A stretch of 31,607 nucleotides of DNA, taken from positions 1 through 31,607 of the IMG/VR virus record IMGVR_UViG_3300021347_000452; one strand, given 5' to 3'. Origin of the DNA: a virus. Shown here one piece after another: positions 7,372 to 12,512 of the stretch (position 1 is its first letter; every line of letters starts with the position of its first letter). Below the pieces are notes generated by a model that was given only the letters and a program-made list of their open reading frames with translations, ran no database searches and was not told the DNA's origin. The translations under genes were made by a program, and so were the position numbers.

Positions 7372-7425
7372 TTTTAAGACTGAAATGTAGTATTATATAA
7401 ATAATATTAGAGTTCAGTCTTAAAA
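7372..7425 (+). promoter_or_regulatory. Long hairpin with a late promoter at its apex, covering the endonuclease start
   Basis: TTTTAAGACTGAA (7372-7384) pairs perfectly with TTCAGTCTTAAAA (7413-7425). Inside it 7388-7395 pairs with 7402-7409, leaving the loop TATAAA. The late promoter TATAAATA (7396-7403) sits on that loop. The right arm includes the A of the endonuclease ATG (7425), so read-through RNA would bury the start codon. A TTGATT (7368-7373), 17-bp spacer, TATTAT (7391-7396) sigma-70-like match overlaps. Confidence 0.78.
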
Positions 7426-8045
7426 TGAATAACTATATTCTTTACTACTACTTAAGGGAGGACTTTAGTTCTCCCTTTTATGTTGGATATGGAAGACCAA
7501 GAAGAATAAACGCAAGACACTCTAGAAGAAATGGTGCTGAAATTTTACCACCTAGAGAGAGGAGATGGATTGTAAAATCTGGTTTATCTAAAGAAGAAGC
7601 AATAGAACTTGAGATAAAACATATAACACTCTGGAAAAGAGAATGTGATGGTGGAGTTTTGTTAAATCAAAATCTTGGTGGGGAAGGAAAACCTGGAGGA
7701 CAAAAAACAAAAGGTTTTAGTGGTAGAAAGCACACTGAAGAAGCAAAGAAAAAAATAAGTGAAAAAGTAGCAGGTAAAAATAATCCAAGTTATGGTGTTC
7801 CTTGTAATGAAGAACGAAAAAGAAAAATAAGCGAAAGAGCAAAAGAAAGATTTGCCGAAGGTTTTAAATCTCCATCATCAGTAACTTATCTTCTAACAAG
7901 TCCTTCTGAAGAAAAATTTGAGGTATTTGGAGAACTTAAAAAGTTTTGCAGAGAAAATAAAATATCTTATGCAACGATGCACGCAGCAATTCTTTATGAT
8001 AGAAAAGGTCCGAGAAGAAATGGATGGTCGATTGAGAAAGTTTAG
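7425..8045 (+). CDS. GIY-YIG homing endonuclease downstream of nrdB
   Basis: This 206-residue protein has a divergent GIY-YIG motif (YILYYYL...FYVGYG, residues about 4-23), then RHSRR. A Glu-rich helix (LSKEEAIELEIKHI near 55-68) probably carries the catalytic glutamate. NUMOD3-like repeats follow (GFSGRKHTEEAKKKIS, GKNNPSYGVP). A C-terminal NUMOD1-like helix-turn-helix runs from VFGELKKFCRENKIS to RRNGWSIEKV. It begins inside the right arm of the hairpin and overlaps the next ORF by 26 nt. It probably targets intact nrdB near its 3' end. Confidence 0.85.
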   Translation: MNNYILYYYLREDFSSPFYVGYGRPRRINARHSRRNGAEILPPRERRWIVKSGLSKEEAIELEIKHITLWKRECDGGVLLNQNLGGEGKPGGQKTKGFSGRKHTEEAKKKISEKVAGKNNPSYGVPCNEERKRKISERAKERFAEGFKSPSSVTYLLTSPSEEKFEVFGELKKFCRENKISYATMHAAILYDRKGPRRNGWSIEKV

Positions 8046-8472
8046 ATTGTCATTGCCCGAAGATGATTGTGTGGTTAAACTCCAAGAGTATTGTAAGTTT
8101 TCTCTTACTCTATTAAAAATTCCTGTAGTATCTAAACCATTATGTATTGATGCAAACTGTCATAATAATGTAAATCATTATGTAGAAACTTATGGTGGAG
8201 AAAAAATAAGTGGATATTATTTAATCACAGATGTTGATGATGAAACTTATGGATGTGCGATATATCATAGTATTTGGAAAAATACTTATGGAGACTTGAT
8301 AGACATAACACCATTTGATGATGGAAGAGAATATAATATGTTTTCAGTGTTGGATGATACAGAATATTACTCTGGTGTTTCTTATGATGGAAAAGATTAT
8401 AAAATATTAGAACCAGGCCTTAATGTTGTTCAAGATGTCAAAAAAGATACCTTCTCGGGATTCCAACTCTGA
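8020..8472 (+). CDS. Hypothetical protein whose reading frame runs into the displaced NrdB tail
   Basis: An ORF of up to 150 aa opens at ATG 8020, inside the endonuclease 3' end; GTG or TTG starts just after 8045 are also possible. The body has CHNNVNHYVETYGG near 47-60 and AIYHSIWKNTYGDLIDITP further on. From memory this pattern resembles an unnamed bacterial family with a conserved C-H-x-N-V and H-x-x-W...G-x-x-x-D-x-T-P. The last 16 codons are the relic of ancestral nrdB, so the protein is a chance or retained fusion to an NrdB docking peptide. Function unknown. Confidence 0.55.
   Translation: MDGRLRKFRLSLPEDDCVVKLQEYCKFSLTLLKIPVVSKPLCIDANCHNNVNHYVETYGGEKISGYYLITDVDDETYGCAIYHSIWKNTYGDLIDITPFDDGREYNMFSVLDDTEYYSGVSYDGKDYKILEPGLNVVQDVKKDTFSGFQL
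8425..8472 (+). pseudogene. Displaced original 3' end of nrdB
   Basis: These codons encode VVQDVKKDTFSGFQL before the stop, parallel to the intact NrdB end KQDVSKDTFSGFKL. The nucleotide match is high around CAAGATGTCA. The start codon of the next small gene (8435) lies inside this relic, which may be why it has been kept. Confidence 0.8.
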
Positions 8473-8560
8473 TGACCTTCAAAAAATAATCAAATACTAT
8501 AAGAAAATAAAAGCCAAAAAGTTAGACGACTACATATTTCAGGACCATGAAGAAAAGTGA
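8435..8560 (+). CDS. Small Lys-rich protein overlapping the nrdB tail
   Basis: This is a 41-residue ORF: ATG 8435, stop TGA 8558-8560. It begins MSKKIPSRDSNSDDLQKIIK and is followed immediately by the GTG of the SegE-like gene at 8561. It is read in a different frame from the displaced nrdB tail. The gapless junction suggests a genuine gene whose start was embedded in nrdB before the endonuclease insertion. It is basic, probably helical, with no recognised domain. It is short, so confidence is moderate. Confidence 0.5.
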   Translation: MSKKIPSRDSNSDDLQKIIKYYKKIKAKKLDDYIFQDHEEK

Positions 8561-8989
8561 GTGTGTGACTACGAGAACCCCTGGTTGTTTAAAGGTAAAC
8601 CCTTTACCAGTGATCTTATTGGGGATAACTTTGGTTTTGTTTATCTCATTACCAATAAGACCACCGGTAGAAAATATATCGGAAGGAAATACTTGTGGTC
8701 ATTCAGAACCCCTAAAGGAAAGAAGCGCAAGGTAAAACAAGAATCTGATTGGAAAAAATACTATGGTTCATGTCCTGAATTAAAAGAGGATGTGAACCTT
8801 TTTGGTAAGAATAAATTCTCTAGAGAGATACTTTCCTTACACGATACAAAGGGTCAGACTAACTTTGAGGAGACACGTCAGTTGTTTCTGAACGAGGTTC
8901 TGACAGAGAAACTTGACGATGGCACTTCAAAGTATTATAATGCACAAATACTTAACAGATATTACAAAAAAGATTACTGGAAAGACTAA
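8561..8989 (+). CDS. SegE-like GIY-YIG protein
   Basis: This 142-residue protein starts with GTG at 8561. It has a GIY-YIG core GFVYLITNKTTGRKYIGRKY (residues about 27-46), then WKKYYGSCPELKEDV and a Glu in FEETRQLFLNEVLTEKL near 104-120. It closely resembles the SegE-type GIY-YIG proteins widespread next to nucleotide metabolism genes in T4-like phages. Unlike the four invader endonucleases it lacks NUMOD repeats, has no hairpin-promoter leader, and shares the base composition of the core genes. It therefore looks like a resident gene. Confidence 0.78.
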   Translation: MCDYENPWLFKGKPFTSDLIGDNFGFVYLITNKTTGRKYIGRKYLWSFRTPKGKKRKVKQESDWKKYYGSCPELKEDVNLFGKNKFSREILSLHDTKGQTNFEETRQLFLNEVLTEKLDDGTSKYYNAQILNRYYKKDYWKD

Positions 8990-9046
8990 CACATTATAAA
9001 CTGGCATACCACTTCTCCACATTCTCTGAAGGTGTGTTATTGTTAC

Positions 9047-9054
9047 AATAAATA
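9047..9054 (+). promoter_or_regulatory. Late promoter
   Basis: AATAAATA lies 29 bp upstream of the lysozyme-like gene start at 9083. It is the T4-type late box recognised by the phage sigma factor gp55 in related phages. Confidence 0.6.
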
Positions 9055-9082
9055 AACTTTACTTGAATTTATAGCTATTTCA

Positions 9083-9715
9083 ATGACTAGAAAACTTCTT
9101 ACTGGCCTTACTGTTTCAGCAACACTACTTGGTAGTGCATGTGTCGCTGCAAAAACTCTTGACGAGCATCTTGCAGAAGTCACTGGTGAAACAGTAGTGG
9201 AGGAAAAATTTGTTGTAGAAGAACAGAAACCTGTTGTGATTGTGGAGGTTGAGAAGGAATGGAAATGTCCTACATGTTCTCCCAATGAGAAATATGTTCT
9301 TAGTAAACTTCAAGAGTATACTAATATTGATGATCGTAATGCCCTTGCAACAATCATGGGTAATATTAAATCAGAATCTAACTTTCGTGCAAACATTTGT
9401 GAAGGAGGTGCCCGTGTTCCTTATGAACGATGTTATAGTGGAGGATTTGGTTTGATTCAATGGACTACTATCGGACGTTATCGTGGACTTGGAAACTTTG
9501 CTGTTAAGTATGATTGCAATCCAAGTGAATTAGATTGTCAAGTTCGTTGGATGGTTAATGAACCACAGTTTCAAAAAGTACTTCCCGTATTTGAAGGGGG
9601 TGGACAGACAGTATCTTATTACATGAAACCATCATATAGATGGTTGGGTTGGGGTATCAAAGGATATCGTCAACAGTATGCATATGATTATAGTAAGAGA
9701 CTTGTATTAGGTTGA
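9083..9715 (+). CDS. Secreted phage tail lysozyme-like protein
   Basis: This 210-residue protein has an N-terminal hydrophobic signal-like segment (about residues 4-22, ending ACVAAK), then an acidic Glu/Val-rich linker. From about residue 72 a domain resembling phage tail lysozyme begins: KLQEYTNIDDRNALATIMGN followed by IKSESNFRANICEGG, where the Glu of SESNF is the likely catalytic acid. GGFGLIQWTT follows, as in lysozyme-type muramidases. Cys pairs in the body suit export. It may degrade peptidoglycan at entry or lysis. It is expressed from a late promoter and followed after 3 nt by the oxygenase gene. Confidence 0.72.
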   Translation: MTRKLLTGLTVSATLLGSACVAAKTLDEHLAEVTGETVVEEKFVVEEQKPVVIVEVEKEWKCPTCSPNEKYVLSKLQEYTNIDDRNALATIMGNIKSESNFRANICEGGARVPYERCYSGGFGLIQWTTIGRYRGLGNFAVKYDCNPSELDCQVRWMVNEPQFQKVLPVFEGGGQTVSYYMKPSYRWLGWGIKGYRQQYAYDYSKRLVLG

Positions 9716-9718
9716 TTT

Positions 9719-10426
9719 ATGCTTGTAGACGATTCTTTAGTATTTGACAATAATGTTTTTGAAATAAACGAAGACCCAATAATTACTACAATCGATACCG
9801 AGATTGCTAAGATAACAACGATTGATAACTTTTATAAGGATGTAGATGGGGTTATAGCACAACTTCCAAAAATGCCTATAAGTTTAATCTGGGAACAACC
9901 AGATAATAACAAAACTTTTATTGATGCAAGAAAAGTATACCAATCAAATATGCGTGGGACAACACTTCCCTATGCATTTGATGGGTCATTACATACATTG
10001 TTGTCAAATATCATTGAATTTCCTCCAGAAAGAATGGATGTCAGTAAAGAATTTATTGTAAATTGTTTTTCATATACTGAAGACTTTGAATCATTTCTAA
10101 AGGACAACTGGTATGGGTGTCATCGAGACGACCACGACATTCTTCCACTGAATGGTGTTCCTGCTACAGGTCAAGTTGCGATTGTTGTTTTTCTAAATGA
10201 ACACTATGAGGAAGGTGAAGGAATGAACTTCTATGACGTTCCACCTGGTGTAAAAACAAACATTCGTTCTAAAAAATCTGAAGTTAAACAGATACATAGT
10301 ATACAGGGTAAAAAGAATCGTGCAGTTCTTTTTGACTCTCAGTTTCCTCACGGACAACACACACCAACAACTCAGTTCAAGAATGAAATGAGATACACTC
10401 AGGTCATTTTCGTTCCATTGTACTAA
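9719..10426 (+). CDS. Probable 2-oxoglutarate/Fe(II)-dependent oxygenase
   Basis: This 235-residue protein has a double-stranded beta-helix oxygenase pattern. The iron ligands would be H135-x-D137 (GCHRDDHD) and H211 or H214 (FPHGQHTP), with R225 (MRYTQVIF) well placed to bind 2-oxoglutarate. GEGMNFYDVPPG between them fits the core strands. 2OG oxygenases are frequent in marine T4-like cyanophages, but their substrates are mostly unknown. The gene follows the lysozyme-like gene by 3 nt and ends just before the promoter at 10432. Confidence 0.7.
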   Translation: MLVDDSLVFDNNVFEINEDPIITTIDTEIAKITTIDNFYKDVDGVIAQLPKMPISLIWEQPDNNKTFIDARKVYQSNMRGTTLPYAFDGSLHTLLSNIIEFPPERMDVSKEFIVNCFSYTEDFESFLKDNWYGCHRDDHDILPLNGVPATGQVAIVVFLNEHYEEGEGMNFYDVPPGVKTNIRSKKSEVKQIHSIQGKKNRAVLFDSQFPHGQHTPTTQFKNEMRYTQVIFVPLY

Positions 10427-10431
10427 GGCCC

Positions 10432-10460
10432 TTGACACCCGTCAGGGTTTACCCTATACT
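10432..10460 (+). promoter_or_regulatory. Sigma-70-type early promoter
   Basis: Perfect -35 TTGACA (10432-10437), 17-bp spacer, -10 TATACT (10455-10460). It lies right after the oxygenase stop and faces the HNH/tRNA region. Confidence 0.8.
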
Positions 10461-10465
10461 ATAAA

Positions 10466-10532
10466 GGTGGTTGAGAGACCACTGCTGTGACCCCCTTGGT
10501 AGTTCAGGGTTAGAGGCGATAGGAACCAGGTC
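10466..10532 (+). other. Leader between tandem promoters, possible tRNA-like relic
   Basis: The transcript from the first promoter would begin with a small hairpin (GTGGT-TGAGAG-ACCAC). It is followed by CCCCCTTGGTAGTTCAGG and GTTAGAGGC, which resembles the acceptor/D-arm of a tRNA and, loosely, the tRNA-Arg downstream of the HNH gene. No T-arm or anticodon arm follows. It may be a degraded tRNA end or simply a structured leader. Confidence 0.3.
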
Positions 10533-10561
10533 TTGACAGAACCTCTGACTTGATATATAAT
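10533..10561 (+). promoter_or_regulatory. Second sigma-70-type early promoter
   Basis: TTGACA (10533-10538), 17-bp spacer, TATAAT (10556-10561): a full consensus promoter. Transcription would begin a few bases before the HNH gene's ATG at 10581. Confidence 0.85.
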
Positions 10562-10580
10562 ATTGGTTGGAGGTTCAGTT

Positions 10581-11048
10581 ATGAATTCATGTTTGGAATG
10601 TGCCAGTCCCACAAAGAATGCAAAGTTCTGTTGTAGAAGTTGTGCCACATCACACAATAACAGGGCCAGACCAAAACGCAAACCAGAACATAGGTGTGTG
10701 GATTGTGGAAAACCCATAAATGCCAAGAGAGCCCGTTGTAGAGAACACTATGAAATCTGGAGACAGAAACAGGTAGTGGAGGATATGACCCTCTCTGAAG
10801 CCATCTATACCAAACATCACAGGTCTTCTGCGTATGCTTTGGTTAGAACACGCGCCAGAGCCGCCGCCAAGAAATTGGGACTTGACAAATGTCAGAAGTG
10901 CGGTTATGATAAACATGTAGAGATAGCTCATGTCAAAGGCATCTCTACTTTTGAGGGACACACTCTCCTTAGTGTGATAAACTCTCAGAATAATCTGATG
11001 GCATTATGTCCTAATTGTCATTGGGAATTTGACAACTTGCCCCAGTAG
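10581..11048 (+). CDS. HNH endonuclease ending inside tRNA-Arg
   Basis: This 155-residue protein starts at ATG 10581; an upstream TTG at 10563 is less likely. Two N-terminal Cys clusters look like zinc ribbons (CLECASPTKNAKFCCRSC and CVDCGKPINAKRARC). The C-terminal HNH domain reads CQKCGYDKHVEIAHVKGIS...NLMALCPNCHWEFDN, with the zinc cysteines and catalytic His visible. It is transcribed from a consensus early promoter. The last codons, Pro-Gln-stop, are read from the first bases of tRNA-Arg(TCT), so the gene and the tRNA overlap by 10 nt. It is a probable homing endonuclease lodged at a tRNA gene. Confidence 0.82.
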   Translation: MNSCLECASPTKNAKFCCRSCATSHNNRARPKRKPEHRCVDCGKPINAKRARCREHYEIWRQKQVVEDMTLSEAIYTKHHRSSAYALVRTRARAAAKKLGLDKCQKCGYDKHVEIAHVKGISTFEGHTLLSVINSQNNLMALCPNCHWEFDNLPQ

Positions 11049-11113
11049 CTCAGTCTGGATCAGAGCATCGCACTTCTAATGCGTTGGCCGGGAGTTCAAA
11101 TCTCTCCTGGGGT
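11039..11113 (+). tRNA. tRNA-Arg (anticodon TCT)
   Basis: It is a complete cloverleaf of 75 nt. Acceptor GCCCCAG/CTGGGGT has a G.T at the first pair. D-arm is GCTC/GAGC. The anticodon arm TCGCA-CTTCTAA-TGCGT has TCT at 11075-11077. The T-arm is GGGAG-TTCAAAT-CTCTC. No CCA is encoded. It reads AGA codons, which are common in these genes. The HNH gene stop lies within its 5' end. Confidence 0.88.
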
Positions 11114-11117
11114 GTTA

Positions 11118-11189
11118 GCTCGAATAGTTCAGAGGTAGAACACTTGATTTACATTCAAGTTGTCGGGGGTTCGATCCCCTCTTCGAACA
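11118..11189 (+). tRNA. tRNA-Val (anticodon TAC)
   Basis: It is a 72-nt cloverleaf. Acceptor GCTCGAA/TTCGAAC has one C-A mismatch at the second pair. D-arm is GTTC/GAAC. The anticodon arm CTTGA-TTTACAT-TCAAG has TAC at 11150-11152. The T-arm is GGGGG-TTCGATC-CCCTC and the discriminator is A. It starts 4 nt after tRNA-Arg, so both are likely processed from one transcript. Confidence 0.87.
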
Positions 11190-11211
11190 TGTCGTATCAA
11201 TCTAATGAATC

Positions 11212-11460
11212 ATGTTAGTTATCAGATGCAAAAATTGTAATACGGAACTTACGAGTTCTCCAAAGACTCAGACATGTGGTTGTCCTAATAACACCACACT
11301 TACTGATGATAAGATTTCTGCTGTTGATTTATCTAAAGTATTGATTGTATCGAACAATAAACTTGATGATAGTCATAATATATTGACCGCAGCAGACTTG
11401 ATGTATCAGGAACAAAGACGTAGACGTAAGGTAAAGAGACTTGACTTTGAAGTCAGGTAA
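11212..11460 (+). CDS. Small zinc-ribbon protein
   Basis: This 82-residue protein has an N-terminal four-cysteine ribbon (IRCKNCNTELTSS...CGCPNN). A middle segment and a very basic tail follow (QEQRRRRKVKRL). A truncated paralogue with the same ribbon (IRCRSCGKELEGH...CCGCPN) starts at 31499. The role is unknown; the ribbon and basic tail suggest nucleic-acid or protein binding. It begins 22 nt after tRNA-Val. Confidence 0.6.
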   Translation: MLVIRCKNCNTELTSSPKTQTCGCPNNTTLTDDKISAVDLSKVLIVSNNKLDDSHNILTAADLMYQEQRRRRKVKRLDFEVR

Positions 11461-11466
11461 CAGTAC

Positions 11467-11474
11467 AATAAATA
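11467..11474 (+). promoter_or_regulatory. Late promoter
   Basis: AATAAATA lies 18 bp upstream of the Phd-like gene's start at 11492. Confidence 0.5.
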
Positions 11475-11491
11475 AATCAACTACAAATGAG

Positions 11492-11665
11492 ATGATGGAA
11501 GTCTTTACGGTGAAAGAGTATCAAAATCGTTGGGATGAGTTGATGGAAAGGGTAGAGAATGGGGAGACTTTTGGTATAGTCAATGAGAACGGACAGGCTG
11601 CTGTAATGATGCCTGCTGATGATGATACTCTGCGAATATACACAGAACACAACGAAGGTTCTTAA
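11492..11665 (+). CDS. Phd/YefM-like antitoxin-fold protein, orphan
   Basis: This 57-residue protein starts MMEVFTVKEYQNRWDELMER; the ATG at 11495 is equally possible. The pattern is typical of the Phd/YefM DNA-binding antitoxin fold: a short beta strand, a helix over V-K-E, then VENGETFGIVNENGQAAVMMPA. No toxin gene of the Doc, YoeB or RelE type lies beside it. It could be an anti-host-toxin protein or a small repressor. The gene ends 11 nt before tRNA-Ile. Confidence 0.6.
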   Translation: MMEVFTVKEYQNRWDELMERVENGETFGIVNENGQAAVMMPADDDTLRIYTEHNEGS

Positions 11666-11675
11666 TGAAGCGAAA

Positions 11676-11747
11676 GGGACTATCGCATATTGGTTAATGC
11701 CCACTACTTATAACGGTGTGAACCGAGTTCAATTCTCGGTAGTCCTA
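11676..11747 (+). tRNA. tRNA-Ile (anticodon TAT, probable)
   Basis: It is a 72-nt cloverleaf. Acceptor GGGACTA/TAGTCCT has a G.T end pair. D-arm is GCAT/ATGC. The anticodon stem CACTA/CGGTG has an A-C mismatch next to the loop CTTATAA (TAT at 11709-11711). The T-arm CCGAG-TTCAATT-CTCGG is perfect. It would read AUA codons. The mismatch lowers confidence in function. Confidence 0.7.
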
Positions 11748-11831
11748 TTGGGTACAACAAGGAAAGTTGTATTAAACGAAGGGTCCCCTCTGCTGAATCG
11801 TAGATTATCGTGGTCAGACACCCTCGCCCAA
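11748..11831 (+). other. Structured non-coding stretch after tRNA-Ile
   Basis: I see no gene here. TTGGG (11748-11752) can pair with CCCAA (11827-11831). Inside lies a perfect hairpin TACAAC-AAGGAAA-GTTGTA (11753-11771) and a longer GGGT...ACCC arm with inner CTGA/TCAG. No standard tRNA can be threaded through it. It may be a spacer processed out of the tRNA precursor or a small RNA. Confidence 0.3.
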
Positions 11832-11835
11832 AAAC

Positions 11836-11894
11836 GCTTCTTTAGCAATCTGGTGAATGCAGCAGTGATTTGGGTTCAAGTCCCGGCAGAATCA
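11836..11894 (+). pseudogene. tRNA relic lacking the anticodon arm
   Basis: The D-arm region TAGCAATCTGGTGAATGCA (11843-11861) matches the same part of tRNA-Met/Ile2 at 12371-12389 in 18 of 19 bases. A T-arm TTGGG-TTCAAGT-CCCGG and an acceptor pairing in 5 of 7 positions are also present. Only 9 nt separate D-arm from T-arm, so the anticodon arm is missing. CAGTGATT and AATCACTG around the T-arm can form an alternative long hairpin. Confidence 0.6.
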
Positions 11895-11948
11895 CTGTCA
11901 AAATTTTCAAATTACTATATAATATATGTATAACGACATATCACCAGT

Positions 11949-12401
11949 ATGGTATTCTGTAAAGAGTGTGGAAAAGAAGTTCCACAAAGTTCAAAAAAGG
12001 GTGGAAGAAAAAAAGAGTATTGCAATGAAAGTTGTAGAAACAAATGGAGATACAAGAATGACCCTGTTGTCTACAATAGATATACAAACAATCCTTACTC
12101 TACACAGAAACAGAGGGCCTACAGAAACAAATGGAAGGCCCTACAAAGCAAAGGTGGTAAATGTATTCAATGTGGAGAAAGTCATCCAGCCAAATTATGT
12201 TTTCACCATAGAGAACCATCAAAAAAGGAACTTGAACTTGGTTCCAGAACATTTGCAAATAGAAAATGGGAAAACATAAAAGAAGAGGTTGACAAATGTG
12301 ACCTTTTATGTCATAATTGCCATCAAATGTTACACTATGGTGGTAGTTGGGATAAATTTTTAGGGGGGTCTAGCAATCTGGCGAATGCACCGAACTCATA
12401 A
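11949..12401 (+). CDS. HNH endonuclease ending in the tRNA anticodon loop
   Basis: This 150-residue protein has an N-terminal four-Cys ribbon (CKECGKEVPQ...YCNESC), a basic linker and a C-terminal HNH domain. The domain shows CIQCGESHPAKLCFHHREP with the HH pair, then KCDLLCHNCHQMLHYGG. The final 13 codons (GGSSNLANAPNS and the stop) are read through tRNA-Met/Ile2, and the stop TAA (12399-12401) lies in the anticodon loop. The gene lies between a tRNA relic with an almost identical D-arm and the intact tRNA, which suggests endonuclease-driven duplication of the tRNA. Confidence 0.8.
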   Translation: MVFCKECGKEVPQSSKKGGRKKEYCNESCRNKWRYKNDPVVYNRYTNNPYSTQKQRAYRNKWKALQSKGGKCIQCGESHPAKLCFHHREPSKKELELGSRTFANRKWENIKEEVDKCDLLCHNCHQMLHYGGSWDKFLGGSSNLANAPNS

Positions 12402-12437
12402 TTCGGCTAAAGGCGAGTTCGATCCTCGCGACCCCCA
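12364..12437 (+). tRNA. tRNA-Met or tRNA-Ile2 (anticodon CAT)
   Basis: It is a 74-nt cloverleaf with a perfect acceptor GGGGGTC/GACCCCC, anticodon arm CCGAA-CTCATAA-TTCGG (CAT at 12397-12399), T-arm GCGAG-TTCGATC-CTCGC and discriminator A. The first pair is G-C, so it is not an initiator tRNA. Whether it is elongator Met or lysidine-modified Ile cannot be settled by eye. Confidence 0.88.
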
Positions 12438-12439
12438 TC

Positions 12440-12459
12440 GGACAGTTCGCAGACTGTCC
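12440..12459 (+). terminator. Hairpin after the tRNA
   Basis: GGACAGT-TCGCAG-ACTGTCC is a perfect 7-bp stem just after the tRNA, followed by TCTTGAC, not a T-run. It is a weak terminator or a tRNA 3' processing boundary. Confidence 0.4.
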
Positions 12460-12461
12460 TC

Positions 12462-12490
12462 TTGACTCATACAGTCAAAACCCTTATACT
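12462..12490 (+). promoter_or_regulatory. Sigma-70-type early promoter
   Basis: TTGACT (12462-12467), 17-bp spacer, TATACT (12485-12490), 23 bp before the ATG at 12513. It is the same -10 variant as at 10455. Confidence 0.8.
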
Positions 12491-12512
12491 ACTAAGGTCA
12501 ACACGAAAGACA

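Larger units (their letters stand above)
7330..8428. mobile_element. Homing-endonuclease element inserted in the nrdB 3' end
   Basis: The insert consists of an alternative nrdB 3' end, a hairpin with a late promoter, a GIY-YIG gene and a second ORF. It is bounded downstream by the displaced nrdB tail. The left boundary is approximate because the two nrdB tails are similar: they align over the last 13 residues from Gln-Asp-Val onwards and diverge before that. The layout repeats what is seen at gp61. Composition is AT-rich throughout the insert. Confidence 0.6.

Noticed and set aside
7918-8019. Upstream extension of the 8020 ORF to ATG 7918
   Set aside because: That stretch is the NUMOD1-encoding end of the endonuclease gene in its true frame.
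8547-8735. 62-residue ORF on the + strand
   Set aside because: It is out of frame with, and fully inside, the SegE-like gene, and its composition is not protein-like.
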